Below are positions 47,721 through 60,370 of a stretch of DNA of 64,000 bases, piece after piece. The position numbers were made by a program, and so were the translations under genes. The stretch is from Odobenus rosmarus divergens. Taxonomy: Eukaryota > Chordata > Mammalia > Carnivora > Odobenidae. The notes under the pieces are model-generated. The model searched no databases. It was given only the letters and a program-made list of their open reading frames with translations, and was not told where the DNA came from. The stretch is taken from contig NW_004450287.1 in assembly GCF_000321225.1 (NCBI RefSeq), forward strand, positions 3,188,328-3,252,327, read 5' to 3'. The stretch's first letter is position 1, and each line of letters starts with the position of its first letter.

Positions 47721-49374
47721 ATACTAGAATTTTTACCCACCTTCTCCACATACAGCTAGGTCTATAGACAATAGTGACTTTTTTTGCTGTTGAAAAAAAA
47801 TTGTTATATAAAATGAAGCAAAGCTATTGAGTTTTCCTCTCTTCTGTTTTATAGAGATTTATTTTTCTTCTCAACCTAATATATTGTCACTTTAAGACTG
47901 AAATGATGGTCAGCTTCTGTTAACAATACCAGAAACGAGGTGATATCACGTTGGTTGTGTATTTTCTCCAGGCACTATCACATGTCAGTCATTGGGCTTT
48001 CCATTTGCTCTCTCCTGTCTTATATTTTGTACCTAAGATTATCCATTTCATTCCTGAATTATCCTTTGTTGCCTTAATTTCAAATTATGGCATGATTTAT
48101 TCCTTTTCCTTATTTTAGGTATTTAATATTATCTAGATAGCCAATCTGTGGAATGCAACTGAAAACATTGGTTAACAAACATACTAAACTTGTATTTATA
48201 TTTTAACTATGCTATATAAAGTATGTTGCTACAGAGATAAAAATATTAAACAATATTTATTGGTAGTGGAGGGGCAGTTACAAAACATTTGTAGAGAACC
48301 TAGCATATCATCTGTCACCATCAAAGTCACTTGTCCATCCAATAAAATGTAAATCTCTAAGGCAATTTCTACCTGATAAAATTCCTCTTGAGGGTAAAGC
48401 TAAAGTGCCAGTGTTTCATTTAGCTTCTCATTCCAGAGGCAGAGTTATAAGAAGCAGAGAATGGTAGAGTGAGTGGATCTGTTTTTCATTGTGTCATTGC
48501 TTTGATTTGAGATTGACTAGAACATGGAAGATGATGTAAGTGTAATCTCAATTTATGTTATGGGACAGGGTGTGAGATTTAACTTGTTTATGGAAACTTA
48601 AATAAATATGAATATACATAAATTAAATGTTTAGCATGTGAATATATAAATACATATGTATATATATTGCCCCATAAAAATGTTGACGGTTATCACTCTT
48701 TCAATTTCCTTTTATGGCCAATATGCCAATATAAAGCCTCACTTAGAGTTAATTACATACTTTTATTTACTCTCCTAAATTCTCAAGTCTTAGAAGAACA
48801 AGGCCTATATGCATTACTGATTTCACAATCTACAGGCCATAATTGGATCAAGGCTTAGGGACATCACTAGTGATATGATAGAAAAGTTTGGCCAAAGTTA
48901 ATTAGCTCTAATTATGAAAAACTTTACTACCTTTTTGTTGTTATTATCATGTTTGCATTAAATATAGATGAATTCCTCAGAAAAAAAGTACCATTATATG
49001 GCTGGACCTTCAGATTATGTCTCCTTGATCACTGGATTCCAGGGCTATTTTTTTGTTTTGTTTTGTTTTGTTTTTGTTTTTTAATTTTGGTCAACTGACA
49101 TTCACAAAAACAAAGGCAATAAATTATGAAGAATTAATTTTTGAAGTCTGTTGTATTTCAAGAAAAATTAATTACTAAGTTTCAAGTGGACTCTAGATGG
49201 AGATCACATTGTTTACCTCTTGAATCTATTCACATCTGAATCTGATATCAAATGCATAAATAACAATATTACATTCTGTGAGAAATATTATCCCTACCAT
49301 AGGAATCTGGGGAAGCTATGCTTATCCACAACCTTTTTGTGGCTTTACTGAAATGTTCCTTAAAAGTAACTCAC
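47721..49374. other. Unrecognised DNA
   Basis: Holds a (TTTTG)n run and an AT microsatellite-like stretch near 48640. No gene or named repeat. Confidence 0.5.
49048..49082. repeat. (TTTTG)n microsatellite
   Basis: Repeated ttttg units flanked by T-runs. Confidence 0.85.
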
Positions 49375-50112
49375 TCAAATCAACAACAGAAGAAACAACA
49401 GGTGTTAGTGAGGATGTGGAGAGAAAGGAGACCTATTGCACTGTTGGTGGGAATGCAAACTGGTGCAGCCACTGTAGGAAACAGTATGGAGGTGACTCAA
49501 AAAGTTAAAAATAGATCTATTTTTATAGATCTACCCTATGATCCAACAATCACATTACTGGGTATTTATTCAAAGAATACAGAAACACTAATTCAAAGGG
49601 ATACATGCCCCCCTATGTTTATAGCAGCATTATTTACAACAGCCAATATTATGGAAGCAGCCCAGGTGTCCACTGATTGGTGAATGGATATAGAAGAAGT
49701 GATATATATACATATATATAATGGAATATTATTCTAACATAAAAAAGAATGCAGTCTTGCCATTTGCAAGGATATGGATAGAGCAAGAGAGTATAGTTTT
49801 AAGCCAAATAAGTCAGTCAGAGAAAGACAAATACCATATGATTTCACTCATATGTGGAATTTAAGAAACAAAACAAACAAGCAAAGTGGAAAAAAGGGGG
49901 TGGGGACAAACCAAGAAACAGACTCTTAATCATAGAGAACAAACTGATGGTTATAGGGGGGTGTTAAATAGGTGATGGGAATTAAGGAGCGCACTTGTTT
50001 TAATGAGGACCTGGTGATGTCTGGAATTGCTGAGTCACTATATTGTACACTTGAAACTAATATTTACACTGTAGTTAACTCACAGGAATTAAAATAAAAA
50101 CTAAAAAAAATA
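49375..50112 (+). mobile_element. L1 3' end, sense
   Basis: ORF2 C-terminal frames at 49278-49683 ('[19 protein letters not shown]' and PYDPTITLLGIYSKN-like text), then a 3' UTR with 'ccatatgatttcactcatat' and 'ttgtacacttgaaactaata', and an A-rich end at about 50100. 5'-truncated at about 49375. Confidence 0.88.
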
Positions 50113-50377
50113 GCTTGCTAGTCTAAGGGATTGACGTATTTGTGAAACAGAGGTATAAATCATATACAATAATAATGTACAAAATTAAAAATAACCACAA
50201 AACATTTTATTTTCTAAGTTATAGATTAAAAATGCTAAAACTAAGACATGTGACTGGTTAAGAGTAGTAGTTTTGCAGTATGTGTCACTCAAAGAAAATA
50301 CAGATATTAGTTTGAACAATAAGTACATTGATTCGCTTATTTAATAAAGTGTCCAGCTTCAAAATATTGAACCAGTA
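50113..50377. other. Unrecognised AT-rich DNA
   Basis: Nothing recognised. Confidence 0.5.
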
Positions 50378-50387
50378 ATTCTACAGT

Positions 50388-50593
50388 TTTTTTAAAAGAT
50401 TTATTTATTTATTTTTATTTATTTGAGAGAAAGGGAGGGAATGAGCAAGAGAGAAAGCACAAGCTGGGTGGGGGGTAGAGGCAGAGGGAAAAGCAACTCC
50501 CTGCTCAGCAGGGAACCTGATGCAGGGCTTGATCCCAGGACCCTGGGATCATGACCTCAGCAGAAGGCAGACTGAGCCACCCAGGTGCCCCTC
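50388..50593 (-). mobile_element. SINEC, antisense, head-region deletion
   Basis: Duplication attctacagt at 50378-50387 and 50594-50603. The usual acgcttaaccg between 'gaaggcag' and 'actgagcc' is missing, so 11 bases of the tRNA-like head, next to the A-box, are lost. Confidence 0.92.
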
Positions 50594-50603
50594 ATTCTAC
50601 AGT

Positions 50604-52019
50604 GTTATTTATTACCCTGATTTTATTTCTCTATCTTCATTCTGCCACGTATAGTGTCAGCTTCATCTTACGACTTTCTCGCATAAAGAGCTAATGATGA
50701 CATCAAAAGACCATCATATTCTTTCTCAACCATAGGAGACAGGTGTAGCTCTCCAACACCTCTTTCTTAAGATAAAATTTCCAGTAGGTATAACAAAGAT
50801 TCCCTTATAATTCATGGGCTTTAACTTCTTTAGTTGATCACTGAATACACAGAAGACTCCTGAAACTGAGGGTTGAACAACTCCCCTGAGATCTATGGAT
50901 GACACCAGGAAAGAAGTTCTATTAAGGAGGGGAATGAATGTTGGGTAGGCAACTAGCAATGTCCACTATTGTTTGATATGACTTAGACAATATTATACAC
51001 GATGTCTTTTACTTCATCACTTGAAGTCGTTCATCCCAGATATGTAAGATTATTTCCGTATTGACTATAACTATTTTAGGCAGGTAGAAAATTAAAATAC
51101 CTGCTTATATAGAAAGCTGAAATGTAAAATACCATATTTACCAATAGACTTTTAGTGACAATTGTGAGGAAAATTGCTCAGTAAATGTTCTTTTACTGTT
51201 AAAAATAATATATAAGTATGAGCCATTTGATTTTAGATTTTAAATAAGTAGATACATTTTTATTTAGATGTAATGTTATATATGTTTTAGAAACAAAAAT
51301 ATTTTCAAAAGAAAAATCTTATTTAAAAGTTTTGAGTGGAGATTACTTATTTTAGCTGAATGTAGCCAAGATAATTACATTGTACATTTATACAAAATAA
51401 TTGTTTAAAAGCAGCTAAATGAATATCATTTATACTTACAAATTGGAGATTATATTTTTAGAACCAGGATGGTAGATATTGTTTCTGGATTCCCAAGCAT
51501 CTACATAGTCTTTTTTTAAAATTACACCTATATTACTATGTGAAAGGCTGAATATGTGCAGTTGGCATAGTAGAAACATACCTATCGACACAACATTCCT
51601 GTGTACCTAGACCTAATTTCTTCCAACTGCAAGTACCTGTGTCTTGGAATAAGGCCTTTCTCTGACTTCTGACCCCCACTCTGCTTTCCCATCAACCAAG
51701 GAGGAAGTGGTAGTGAGTTACCATTCTTTTGAAGTAGCTATCAACCAGTGATCAATAGGTCTTCTCATCTATTGTTTGGGTTACACAGTCTTTCAGAATA
51801 TTCCGATAATATTGAACACCAGTTGCCTACATGGAACACTTTTTGAAGCTTCACCCTTTATAGATTCATTTCTTCATCCTGCTAGCTGAGATTTAGCAAC
51901 CAAATGTCAACTTGTGTTCACAATGTTGTCTTAAAGTCCGCTTTTGGGAGAGCCCAATCAAAGATATTCACCCTTATTTTTCTTTGAATAATATATCCCT
52001 TTGCATTCTCTGCCTGTAA
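50604..52019. other. Unrecognised DNA
   Basis: Minus frame 50726-50959 has no domain. About 51590-52000 is GC-richer and may be an old repeat. Confidence 0.45.
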
Positions 52020-52512
52020 TTTGGGTCAAGTAACTTTACTCTCAAGTCCAGGAGGAAGGCTTCACTCACTTAAGCCAGTAGGAGTAGCACATTTTCCTGT
52101 CCACAGTGAATAGGAATGGCCAAGTAACATGATCTTGGATAATAGGAAAAAGTGAGTACAAACATTAGTATAGAATTACCATACATAACTATCACTGTTT
52201 TCTTCTTTACTATGATACAAAATGGAGGTGGTTGCAGCTGCCAAAACACTTTTATAACTACAGAGGAACAGCCTGGAGACATGGGAAATGCAGAGAATCA
52301 TATGTAGAATCTGATGAAAAGGCTGAAATAGTAGCTAATAGAATGGATAGATGACATGTTGATGACATTGATCTATTGGGTCAAGCTTCTCTTGGTAATT
52401 GCATCTTCTGATAATTAACATTAAATTTTTAAGTTCTTTAGCCTATAATTATTTTCTGAAATTTTGATTTGGATTTTATGTTTCTTGCTACTGAAACAGT
52501 CCGATACAGTTT
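52020..52512 (+). repeat. Old dispersed repeat, family not named
   Basis: The order 'aacagcctggagacatggga', 'gatgacattgatctattggg' and terminal 'cagtccgatacagt' resembles a common old mammalian LTR-like or retroposon repeat. The name is uncertain. Confidence 0.35.
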
Positions 52513-52774
52513 ATGAGAACCTCAAAGAGAATAATGTAAATACATATAAATATTTAGAACTATAACATTGAGCCAGTACATTTATTTGCTTTCTTTTAAG
52601 GGATGGTATAATTTGGTGCTTAAAACTGGACATAAGAGCCAAATGTTAAATCTGTGTTTCAAATTACCCTCTAATTTTTTTTCATAAACCATTATTTGGG
52701 TCCTTACACATAATTCTGCAGTTAATTTAGAAAGAAATTTATACAGTGAATTAAATTATATGCCAAACATTGAA

Positions 52775-52965
52775 AAACACAATCTTACTAAATTCTTGAG
52801 CAAACTCTGTAATGTTTTAATTTGAACATCAGCAATATATAGATGAGGAAAATGAGATGCAGAGAGTTTAAATAAAAGTTGTTTAAATTTTATAATTGGG
52901 AGAACCAGAATAAAGATATAGGAGTTATGATTCCAGGTTTAGAATTTTTTCTACTATATTAAATG
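52775..52965 (+). repeat. MIR-like SINE
   Basis: 'atagatgaggaaaatgagat', 'gcagagagtttaaataaaag' and 'ggagaaccagaataaagata' follow MIR. Diverged. Confidence 0.5.
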
Positions 52966-53487
52966 AACTAGTTTTTAAAAAATAGTTCAGTGGTTTTTTA
53001 ACAGAGTTGACATATAACATTGCATAAATTTAAAGTATACAACATGTTGATTTGGTACATTTATATATTGCAATATAATTACTACTGTAGCACTAGCTAA
53101 CACTCTCCCATGTCACATAATTATCACTTCTTTTTTTTGTGGTAAGAATGATTAAGATCTAGTCTCTTAGCAACTTTGAAGTTTATAATACAGTATGCTA
53201 TTATCACTATGTTATGCATTAGAACTTAATTATCCAGAACTTATTTATCTCTCAGTTGCAAGTTTGTACCCTTAAACAGCATCTCTCCACTTCTCCCACC
53301 CCTTAGCCCCTGGTACCATTATTTCACTCTGTTTTTATGAGTTCATCCTTTTTGGATTCCACATATAAGTGATATCATACAGTATTTACCTTTCTCTGAC
53401 TTATCTCACTCAGCATAACACCTTTAGGTCCATTCATGTTGTTGTAAATGGAAGGATTTTCTTCTTCCTCATGGTGAAATAATATTC

Positions 53488-53534
53488 ATGTGTGTGTGTG
53501 TGCACACATGTGTATTTGTGCACACACATGTATA
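53488..53534. repeat. (TG)n/(CA)n microsatellite, self-complementary
   Basis: A tgtgtg run is followed by cacaca runs, giving a foldable stretch inside the L1. Confidence 0.8.
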
Positions 53535-53640
53535 TCTCACTTTTCTGTATTCATTCATCCATTGACAGACACTTGGGTTGTTTCCATATGTTGACTACTG
53601 TGAATAATGCTGTAATTAACATGGGGCTGTAGACATCTTT

Positions 53641-53922
53641 TCAATATCCTGTTTTCATTTCCTTTGGATATGTACTCAGCAGTGGAATGGCTAGATCATA
53701 TGGTAGCTCTATTTTTATTTTCTTGAGGAATCCCATACTGTTTTCCATAGGACTGACCCAATGTACATTCCAACAAAAGTGCACAAGGGTTCTCTTTTCT
53801 CCACATCCTGACCAAAACTTGCTATCTCTTATCTTCTTGAATATAGCCATTCTAACAGGTATAAGGTGATATCTCATTGTGGTTTTCATTTGCATTCTCT
53901 GATGATTAGTAATGTTGAACAC
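53641..53922 (-). pseudogene. L1 ORF2 C-terminal remnant, antisense
   Basis: 93 readable codons of the ORF2 C-terminal region ([50 protein letters not shown]). This is the longest intact frame in this L1, and the rest of ORF2 holds stops. Confidence 0.75.
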
Positions 53923-54014
53923 CTTTTCATGTACCCATTGGCCATTTGTATGTATTCTTAGAAAAATGTCTATTCAGTTCCTATGCCCATTTTTAATAAG
54001 ATCTTTGTTTCTGA

Positions 54015-54078
54015 ATTGAATTGTATGAATGCTTTATGTATTTGTCATTGAATTGTATGAATGCTTTATGTATTTCGG
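54015..54078 (-). repeat. 32-bp tandem duplication within L1
   Basis: The unit attgaattgtatgaatgctt... is repeated back to back (54015-54046, 54047-54078) and is nearly identical. Confidence 0.9.
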
Positions 54079-55116
54079 ATATTAAACCCTTATTGATGGC
54101 TGGTTTGCAAATCTTTTCTCCCACTCCACAGACTGCCTTCCCATTTTGATGGTTTCTTTTGCTGTACGGAAAAATTTATATTTTGATACCATTCCATTTG
54201 TTGATTGTTGCTTTTGTTGCTTGTGCCAAAAGTCATTGCCAAGACCAATATCATGGAGTGTCTTCCCTATGTGTTATTCTAGAAGTTTATGGTATCAGGT
54301 CTTATATTTAAGTCTTTGATACCTTTTGAGTTAATGTTTGTGAGTGGTGCAATATAGGTGTCTAATTTTATTTTTCTACATGTGGCTGTCCAGTTTTTTC
54401 AGCATCATTTGTTGAAAGACTATCCTTTCCCTATTGAGTGTTCTTGGCTTCTTTTCAAATATGAATTGATTTTAAATTCTGAGGTTTATTTCTGAGCTCT
54501 CCATTCTGTTTTATTGGTCTACGTGTCTCTTTTTATGCTATAACCATACTGTTTTATTTACTATATCTTCAGGAAGTGTGATGCCTCTAATTTTGTGCTT
54601 CTTTCTCATGACCGCTTTGGCTATTCATGGTCTTTTGTAGTTCTATTAAAATTTTAGGATTTTTTTCCTATTTCTATAAAAATTCCATTGGGATTTTGAT
54701 AGGGATTGTGTTGAATTTATAGATAGCTTTGGGTAGTATGGGCATTTTAAAAATATTAATTCTTATCTGTGAACATGGCATATCTTTCCACTTGTGTCTT
54801 CTTCAATTTCTTTCATCAAAGTCTTATAGTTTTCATTGTATGGTTCTTTCACTTTTTTGGTTAAATTTATAACTAAGGATTTTATTCTTTTTGATGCTAT
54901 TAGTGGGATAGTTTCCTTTATTTCTTTCTCAGATGTTTAATTATCTGTGTATAGAAATGCAAATGAATTCTGTAAGTTGATTTTATATCCTGAAACTGTA
55001 CTGAATTTGTTGATTCGTTCCAACAAATTTTTGGTTGAGTCTTTAAGATTTTCTATATATAAATTTATGTCATCTGCAAATAGGACAGTTTTACTTCATT
55101 CTGTCTGATTTGGATG

Positions 55117-55155
<39 letters not shown>

Positions 55156-55161
55156 TTTTTT
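55117..55161. repeat. (TTTA)n microsatellite
   Basis: About ten ttta units within the antisense L1. Confidence 0.92.
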
Positions 55162-55845
55162 GTCTTGCCTGATTGCCTTACTAGCACCTCCAGTATTATG
55201 TTGAATAGGACTGGTGAGCGTGGACACCTTTGTCTTGTTCTTGATCTTGGAGGAAGCTTTCAATCATTTACCATTGAGTGCAGTATTAGCTGTGGGTTTG
55301 TCTTATATGAGCTTTATTATTTTGAGGTACATTCCTTCTATACCCAATTTGTTGAAGGTTTGTATTATGAAAGGATGTTGTATTTTGTAAAAAGCTTTTT
55401 TCCGCATCTATTGAGATGATATGATTTTCATCTTTCATTCTATTAATACGGTCTTTCACATTTTTTGATTTGTATATGTTGAGTCATCTTTGCATTCCAG
55501 GGATAAATTCAACTTGGTCATGGTGTATGATCCTTTTAATGTGTTGCTGAATTCAATTTACTAATATTTCTACATCTATTTTTTTCAGGGATATTGGTTA
55601 TAGTTGTTCTTTCTTCTGCTGTCCTTATCTGGCTTTGGTATCAGGGTAATGCTAGCCTCATAAAATAAGTTTCTTCTGATTGAGTTTTTGTAGAATGATC
55701 AATCAATTGCTGGAAGTGGTATATTGAAGTCCCCTACTATTATTTTATTATTGTCTATTTCTCCCTTGAGATCTCTTAATATTTGCTCAATATATTTATG
55801 TGCTCCAATGTTGGGTGTGTATAAATATGATTATTATATATTCTT

Positions 55846-56041
55846 TTTTTAAAAATATTTTTTACTTATTTATTTGACAGGGAGAGACAGAGCAAGAGAG
55901 GGAACACAAGCAGGGGGAGTGGGAGAGGGAGAAGCAGCTTCCCGCCAAGCAGGGAGCCCAATGAGGGGCTCAATCCCAGGACCCTGGGATCATGACCTGA
56001 GCTGAAGGCAGACGCTTAATACTGAGCCACCCAGGCACCCC
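55846..56041 (-). mobile_element. SINEC, antisense, nested in L1
   Basis: Exact 19-base duplication atgattattatatattctt at 55827-55845 and 56042-56060. It forms a head-to-head inverted pair with the SINE at 56140. Confidence 0.95.
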
Positions 56042-56139
56042 ATGATTATTATATATTCTTGATGAAATGATCCCTTTATCATTATATGATGACCTTCTTT
56101 GTCTCTTGCTACCATTTTGGTTTAAAATCTATCTTGTCT

Positions 56140-56349
56140 GGGCGCCTGGGTGGCTCAGTTAGTTAAGCGACTGCCTTCGGCTCAGGTCATGATCCTGGAG
56201 TCCCAGGATCGAGTCCCACATCGGGCTCCCTGCTCGGCAGGGAGTCTGCTTCTCCCTCTGACCCTCTTCCCTCTCGTGCTCTCTATCTCTCGTTCTCTCT
56301 CTCTCTCAAATAAATAAATAAAATCTTAAAAAAATAAAAATAAAAAAAA
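56140..56349 (+). mobile_element. SINEC, sense, nested in L1
   Basis: Exact 17-base duplication taaaatctatcttgtct at 56123-56139 and 56350-56366. Confidence 0.95.
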
Positions 56350-57330
56350 TAAAATCTATCTTGTCTGATATAAATATAGCTACCTCTGCTTTCTTTTGGT
56401 CTCCACTTATATGGAATGTATTTTTCCATCCTTTAACCCTCAAGCATATGTTTCCTTCAATTTGAAATGAGTCTCAGGGGAGCTAAGATGGTGATGGAGT
56501 GATAGGACCCTAGGCTCCTCTCATCCCTTGAACATAACTAGGTAATGATCAACGCGTCTAAATACCCCAGAAGTCAAACTGAAGACTGACAGAACAAACT
56601 CCACAACTAAAGAGAGAGAAGAAGGCACATCGAAGAAGGTAGTAAGTGTGGAGGCCGGGTTTAGGGGGAGAAACAGATGGCAGGTGCTGTCAGGGAGAGG
56701 GAGCTGTGGTTGCAGAGAAAAGGGAGAGAAAGAGAGGAGCACACAGAGGAATGCATAAGGGGAACATTTCCCCAAAGCCATTGGCTGAGAAAATGAGAGG
56801 AGTTGATTTTCATGAGTTCTTGCAACCAGTGACGCTTAGGGACTTGAGTTTTAAAGGTCAGTGGGCTTGACTGATAGAACCCCGAGGGCACTGCCCTACT
56901 CCTGGAGAGAAGGCAGGCAAACAACCCCGGTGACAGACAGTGTGGAAACAGCTACCTGAAAAAACACCTGGTTCAACAGAGGGACAATTATTTGCTCTTC
57001 TTAGAGTGCTTCACTGAAGGTAGCATTCTCTTGAGATTCCTCTCCCAGTCAAAGAAGCTGGCTGATGCCATTTCCCTCCCCCACACCTTAGCATAAACAC
57101 AGAGTGACCTGCAGAAAGCAAGCCGTGCTAACACTTGCTGCCTAACCTGCTTACACACCAAGTCCCACACCCCTGTGCTCTAGCGGGACTGCCCTTCTCT
57201 GTCAAGCTTGTCTTAGTCCCAGCACAGTGGGCCCCTTCCTCAGAAGACCAGCAGAAAGCCCTGCCCACACCATGACTCCCAACCAGAGAGTTCTGCAAGG
57301 TTTCAATTCTAGTGGAAATATTATCAGGTC

Positions 57331-57529
57331 ATGTGGCGCCTGGGTGGCTCAGTCGGTTAAGCATCTGCCTTCGGCTCAAGTCATGATCCCAGGGTCCTGG
57401 GACCAAACCCCGCATCAGGCTCCCTGCTCGGCGGAGAGCCTGCTTCTCCCTCTCCCTCTGTCTGCCGCTCTGCCTACTTGTGCTCGCTCTCTATCTCTGT
57501 TAAATAAATAAATAAAAATCTTAAAAAAA
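57331..57529 (+). mobile_element. SINEC, sense, nested in L1 5' UTR
   Basis: Exact 15-base duplication aaatattatcaggtc at 57316-57330 and 57530-57544. Four extra bases (atgt) precede the usual ggcgcc start. Confidence 0.95.
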
Positions 57530-57824
57530 AAATATTATCAGGTCTTATTTAACAAGCAGACCAGAGCACACCTAATTAAAAGCACATTCTAGCCAAGGAC
57601 CAAACACTGCTCACTACAGGCAAGGAGAGCTTTGGCAGATGACTGGCCTGAAGGATAGAGCAGCCAGAACATCCCAGCAGAGTGCACACAGCACACACCA
57701 GAGACATTTCCTGAAGTGCCAGGCCCTGAACACTATACAACCTCTTCTTCATAAAGCCATTACTCTCAGGAGTAGGAAACATAACAGGCTTTTCTTATAA
57801 ACAGAAGGCAGAGACTTAGACAAA

Positions 57825-58696
57825 ATGCCAAATGAGGAATTCACCCAAACCAAAGAACAAGATAAGGTCATGGCCAGAGATCTAAGCAAAATAGATATAA
57901 GTAACATGACTGATGGATTTAAAGCAACGATCATAAGGATACTCACTAAGCTTGAGAAAAGAATGGAAGACTTCAGGGAGACCCTTACCACAGAGATACA
58001 AGATACAAAAAAGAATCAGTCAGAAATGAAAAATGCAATAACTGAGGTTGGAAACAGGCTTAATGCAATGAACACAAGGCTGGAAAAGCAAAGGAATGAA
58101 TAAGTGATAGAGAAGACAGAATTATGGAAAATAATGAAGCTGAACAAAAGAGAGAAAGAAGAAATATGAAACACAAGATTAGACTTAGGGAACTCAGTGA
58201 CTCCATCAAACATAATAACATTCATATTATAAGAGTCCCAGAAGAAGAAGAGAAAAGGGGGGTGAAAATGTATTTAAAAAAATGATAGCAGAAAACTTCC
58301 CTAATCTGGGAAAGGAAACAGACATCCAGATCCAGAAACACAGAGAACTCATTTCAGAATCAACAAAAGTTGGCCAACACCAAGATATACTGTAATTAAA
58401 TTTGCAAAATGTAATGACACAGAAAAAAATCTTAAAAGCAGCAAGACAAAAGAAGTTCTTAACTTATAAGGGAAGACCCATAAAGCTAGCTGCAGATTTC
58501 TCCACAGAAACTTGAAAAGCCAGAAGGGAGTGGCATGATATATTCAGTGTGCTGAATGGGAAAAATCTGCAGACAAGAATACTCTATCCAGCAAGGCTAT
58601 CATTCAGAATAGAAGGAGAGACAAAGAGTTTCCTAAACTAAAGGAGTTCATGACCACTAAAACAGTCCTGCAAGAAATATTAAAGGGGACCCTTTG
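57825..58696 (+). pseudogene. L1 ORF1 remnant
   Basis: ORF1 encodes the trimeric RNA-binding protein of the L1 particle. The first 92 codons are open (57825-58103): MPNEEFTQTKEQDKVMARDL and then a coiled-coil-like stretch (KLEKRMEDFRETLTTEIQDT). A stop follows, and the C-terminal part (to about 58696) continues in shifted frames, with 'ctgcagatttctccacagaa' and 'agaatactctatccagcaag' as in mammalian ORF1. The start fits because it follows the 5' UTR and gives the expected N-terminus. Non-functional. Confidence 0.78.
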
Positions 58697-58759
58697 AATG
58701 GAAAAGAAAGACCAAAGCAACAAAGACTAGAAAGGAACAGAGAAAATCTCCATAAACAA

Positions 58760-60278
58760 TGACAACAAAACAAGTAATTAAATGGCATTAAATACGTATC
58801 TATCAATAATTACTCTGAATGTAAATGGAGTAAATGCTCCCCAATGAAAAGACATAGGGTGTCAGAATGGATAAAAAAAACAAGACCTGTCTGTATGCTG
58901 CCTACAAGAGACTCATTTTAGACCTAAAGACACCTGCAGATTGAAAGTGAGGGGATACAGAACCATTTATCATGTTAATGGATATTAAAGAAAGTTGGAG
59001 TAACCATACTTAAATCAGACAAACTAGATTTTAAACCAAAGACTGTAACATGAGACGAAGGATGGCTATTATATCATAATAAAGGAAACAATCTAACAAG
59101 AAGATCTAGCAATTGTAAATATTTATGTCCCCAACTTGGGAGCACCCAGATATATAAAACAATGAATAACAAACATAAAGGAACTCATGGATAATAACAC
59201 AACGACAGTATGGGACTTTAACACCCCACTTACAACAATGGACAGATCATCTTAGCAGAAAATCAGCAAGGAAACAATGCCTTTGAATGACACACTGGAC
59301 CAGATGGACTTAACAGATATATTCGGAAAAATCTCATCCTAAAGCAGCAGAATACACATGCCTTTTGAGGGCACCTGGGACATTCTCCAGAATAGATCAT
59401 ATACTAGGTCACAAATCAGGCCTCAACAAGTACAAAAAGATTGAGATTATACCATACATATTTTCTGACCCCAAAGCTGTGAAACTTGAAGTCAACCACA
59501 AGAAAAAATTTGGAAAGGCCAGAAATAAATGGAGGTTTAACAATGTGCTACCCAGCACTGAATGGGTCAACCAGGAAATCAAAGGAGAAATAAAGAAAAA
59601 ATACATGGAAACAAATGAAAATAAAAACACAACACAGTCCAAACCTTGGGGATGCAGCAAAAGCGGTCCTAAGAGGGAAGTATATAGCAATACAAGCTTA
59701 CCTTAGGAAGCAAGAAAAATCTCAAATAAACAACCTAACCTTACATATATAGTAGTTAGAAAAAGAACAACAAACAAAGCCTAGGAAGAAAATAATAAAG
59801 ATGAGAGCAGAAATAAATGATACAGAAACAAACAAAAACCCCAATAGAACAAATCAATAAAACCAGGAGCTGGTTCTTTGAAAAAATTAACAAAATAGAT
59901 AAACCTCTACCTGCCACACTTATTAAAAAAGAACAGAGAAAGGACCCAAATAAATAAAATCACAAACGAGAGAGGAGAAATAACAATCAATACCACAGAA
60001 ATACAATCATGAGAGAACATTGGGAAAAAATATATACCAATAAATTGGACAAACTGGAAGAAATGGATAAATTCATAGGAGCATATAAACTACCAGAAAT
60101 GAAACAGGAAGAAATAGAAAACTTGAACAGACTGATATCAAGCAAAGCAATTGAATCAATAATCAAAAATCTCTCAACAAATAAAAGTCCAGGGCCAGAT
60201 GGCTTCATAGGCAAATTATACCAGACATTTAAAGAAGAGTTAATACCTGTTCTTCTCAAACTATTCCAAAAAACAGAT
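58760..60278 (+). pseudogene. L1 ORF2 remnant (endonuclease and start of RT)
   Basis: The endonuclease region is recognisable from about 58790 but is full of stops. Readable parts include SRIDHILGHKSGLNKYKKIE (59365-59706) and the linker ending [15 protein letters not shown]. The RT N-terminal part is open from 60009 (MREHWEKIYTNKLDKLEEMD to [10 protein letters not shown]) and contains NKSPGPDGF. The RT catalytic motif is beyond the break at about 60278. Non-functional. Confidence 0.8.
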
Positions 60279-60370
60279 GGTATCTCATTGTGGTTTTGAT
60301 TTGTATTTCCCTGATACCAAGTGATGGTGAGCATTTTTTCATGTATTTGCTGGCCATTTATAAATGTGTG
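60279..60370 (-). mobile_element. L1 ORF2 scrap, antisense
   Basis: About 90 bases of antisense ORF2 C-terminal region ('ggtatctcattgtggttttg', 'gcattttttcatgtatttgc') directly abut the sense L1. The 222-codon minus frame 59987-60655 spans this junction and is a chance frame. Confidence 0.8.

Larger units (their letters stand above)
52985..56470 (-). mobile_element. Large old L1, antisense, two nested SINEs
   Basis: Antisense from the 3' UTR (about 52985-53600) through the ORF2 C-terminus (53641-53922 minus, with TTMRYHLIPVRMA), the RT region (about 54300-55600) and the endonuclease part (about 55700-56470, with 'agctacctctgctttctttt'). SINEs sit at 55846 and 56140. A 32-base tandem duplication lies at 54015-54078. 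It ends head to head with the sense L1 that starts at about 56471. Confidence 0.83.
56471..60278 (+). mobile_element. L1, sense, 5'-complete but 3'-truncated
   Basis: It begins with an L1 5' UTR ('caggggagctaagatggtga') and continues for about 1.35 kb, split by the SINE at 57331. ORF1 starts at 57825, and ORF2 runs from about 58760 to 60278, where it breaks off inside RT. No 3' UTR or A-tail follows. Loss of the 3' part points to a later deletion or rearrangement rather than ordinary 5' truncation. Confidence 0.85.

Noticed and set aside
52985..60278. Single twin-primed (5'-inverted) L1 spanning both halves
   Set aside because: Both halves contain the endonuclease region and differ in apparent age. 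A single inverted copy should not duplicate that much sequence.
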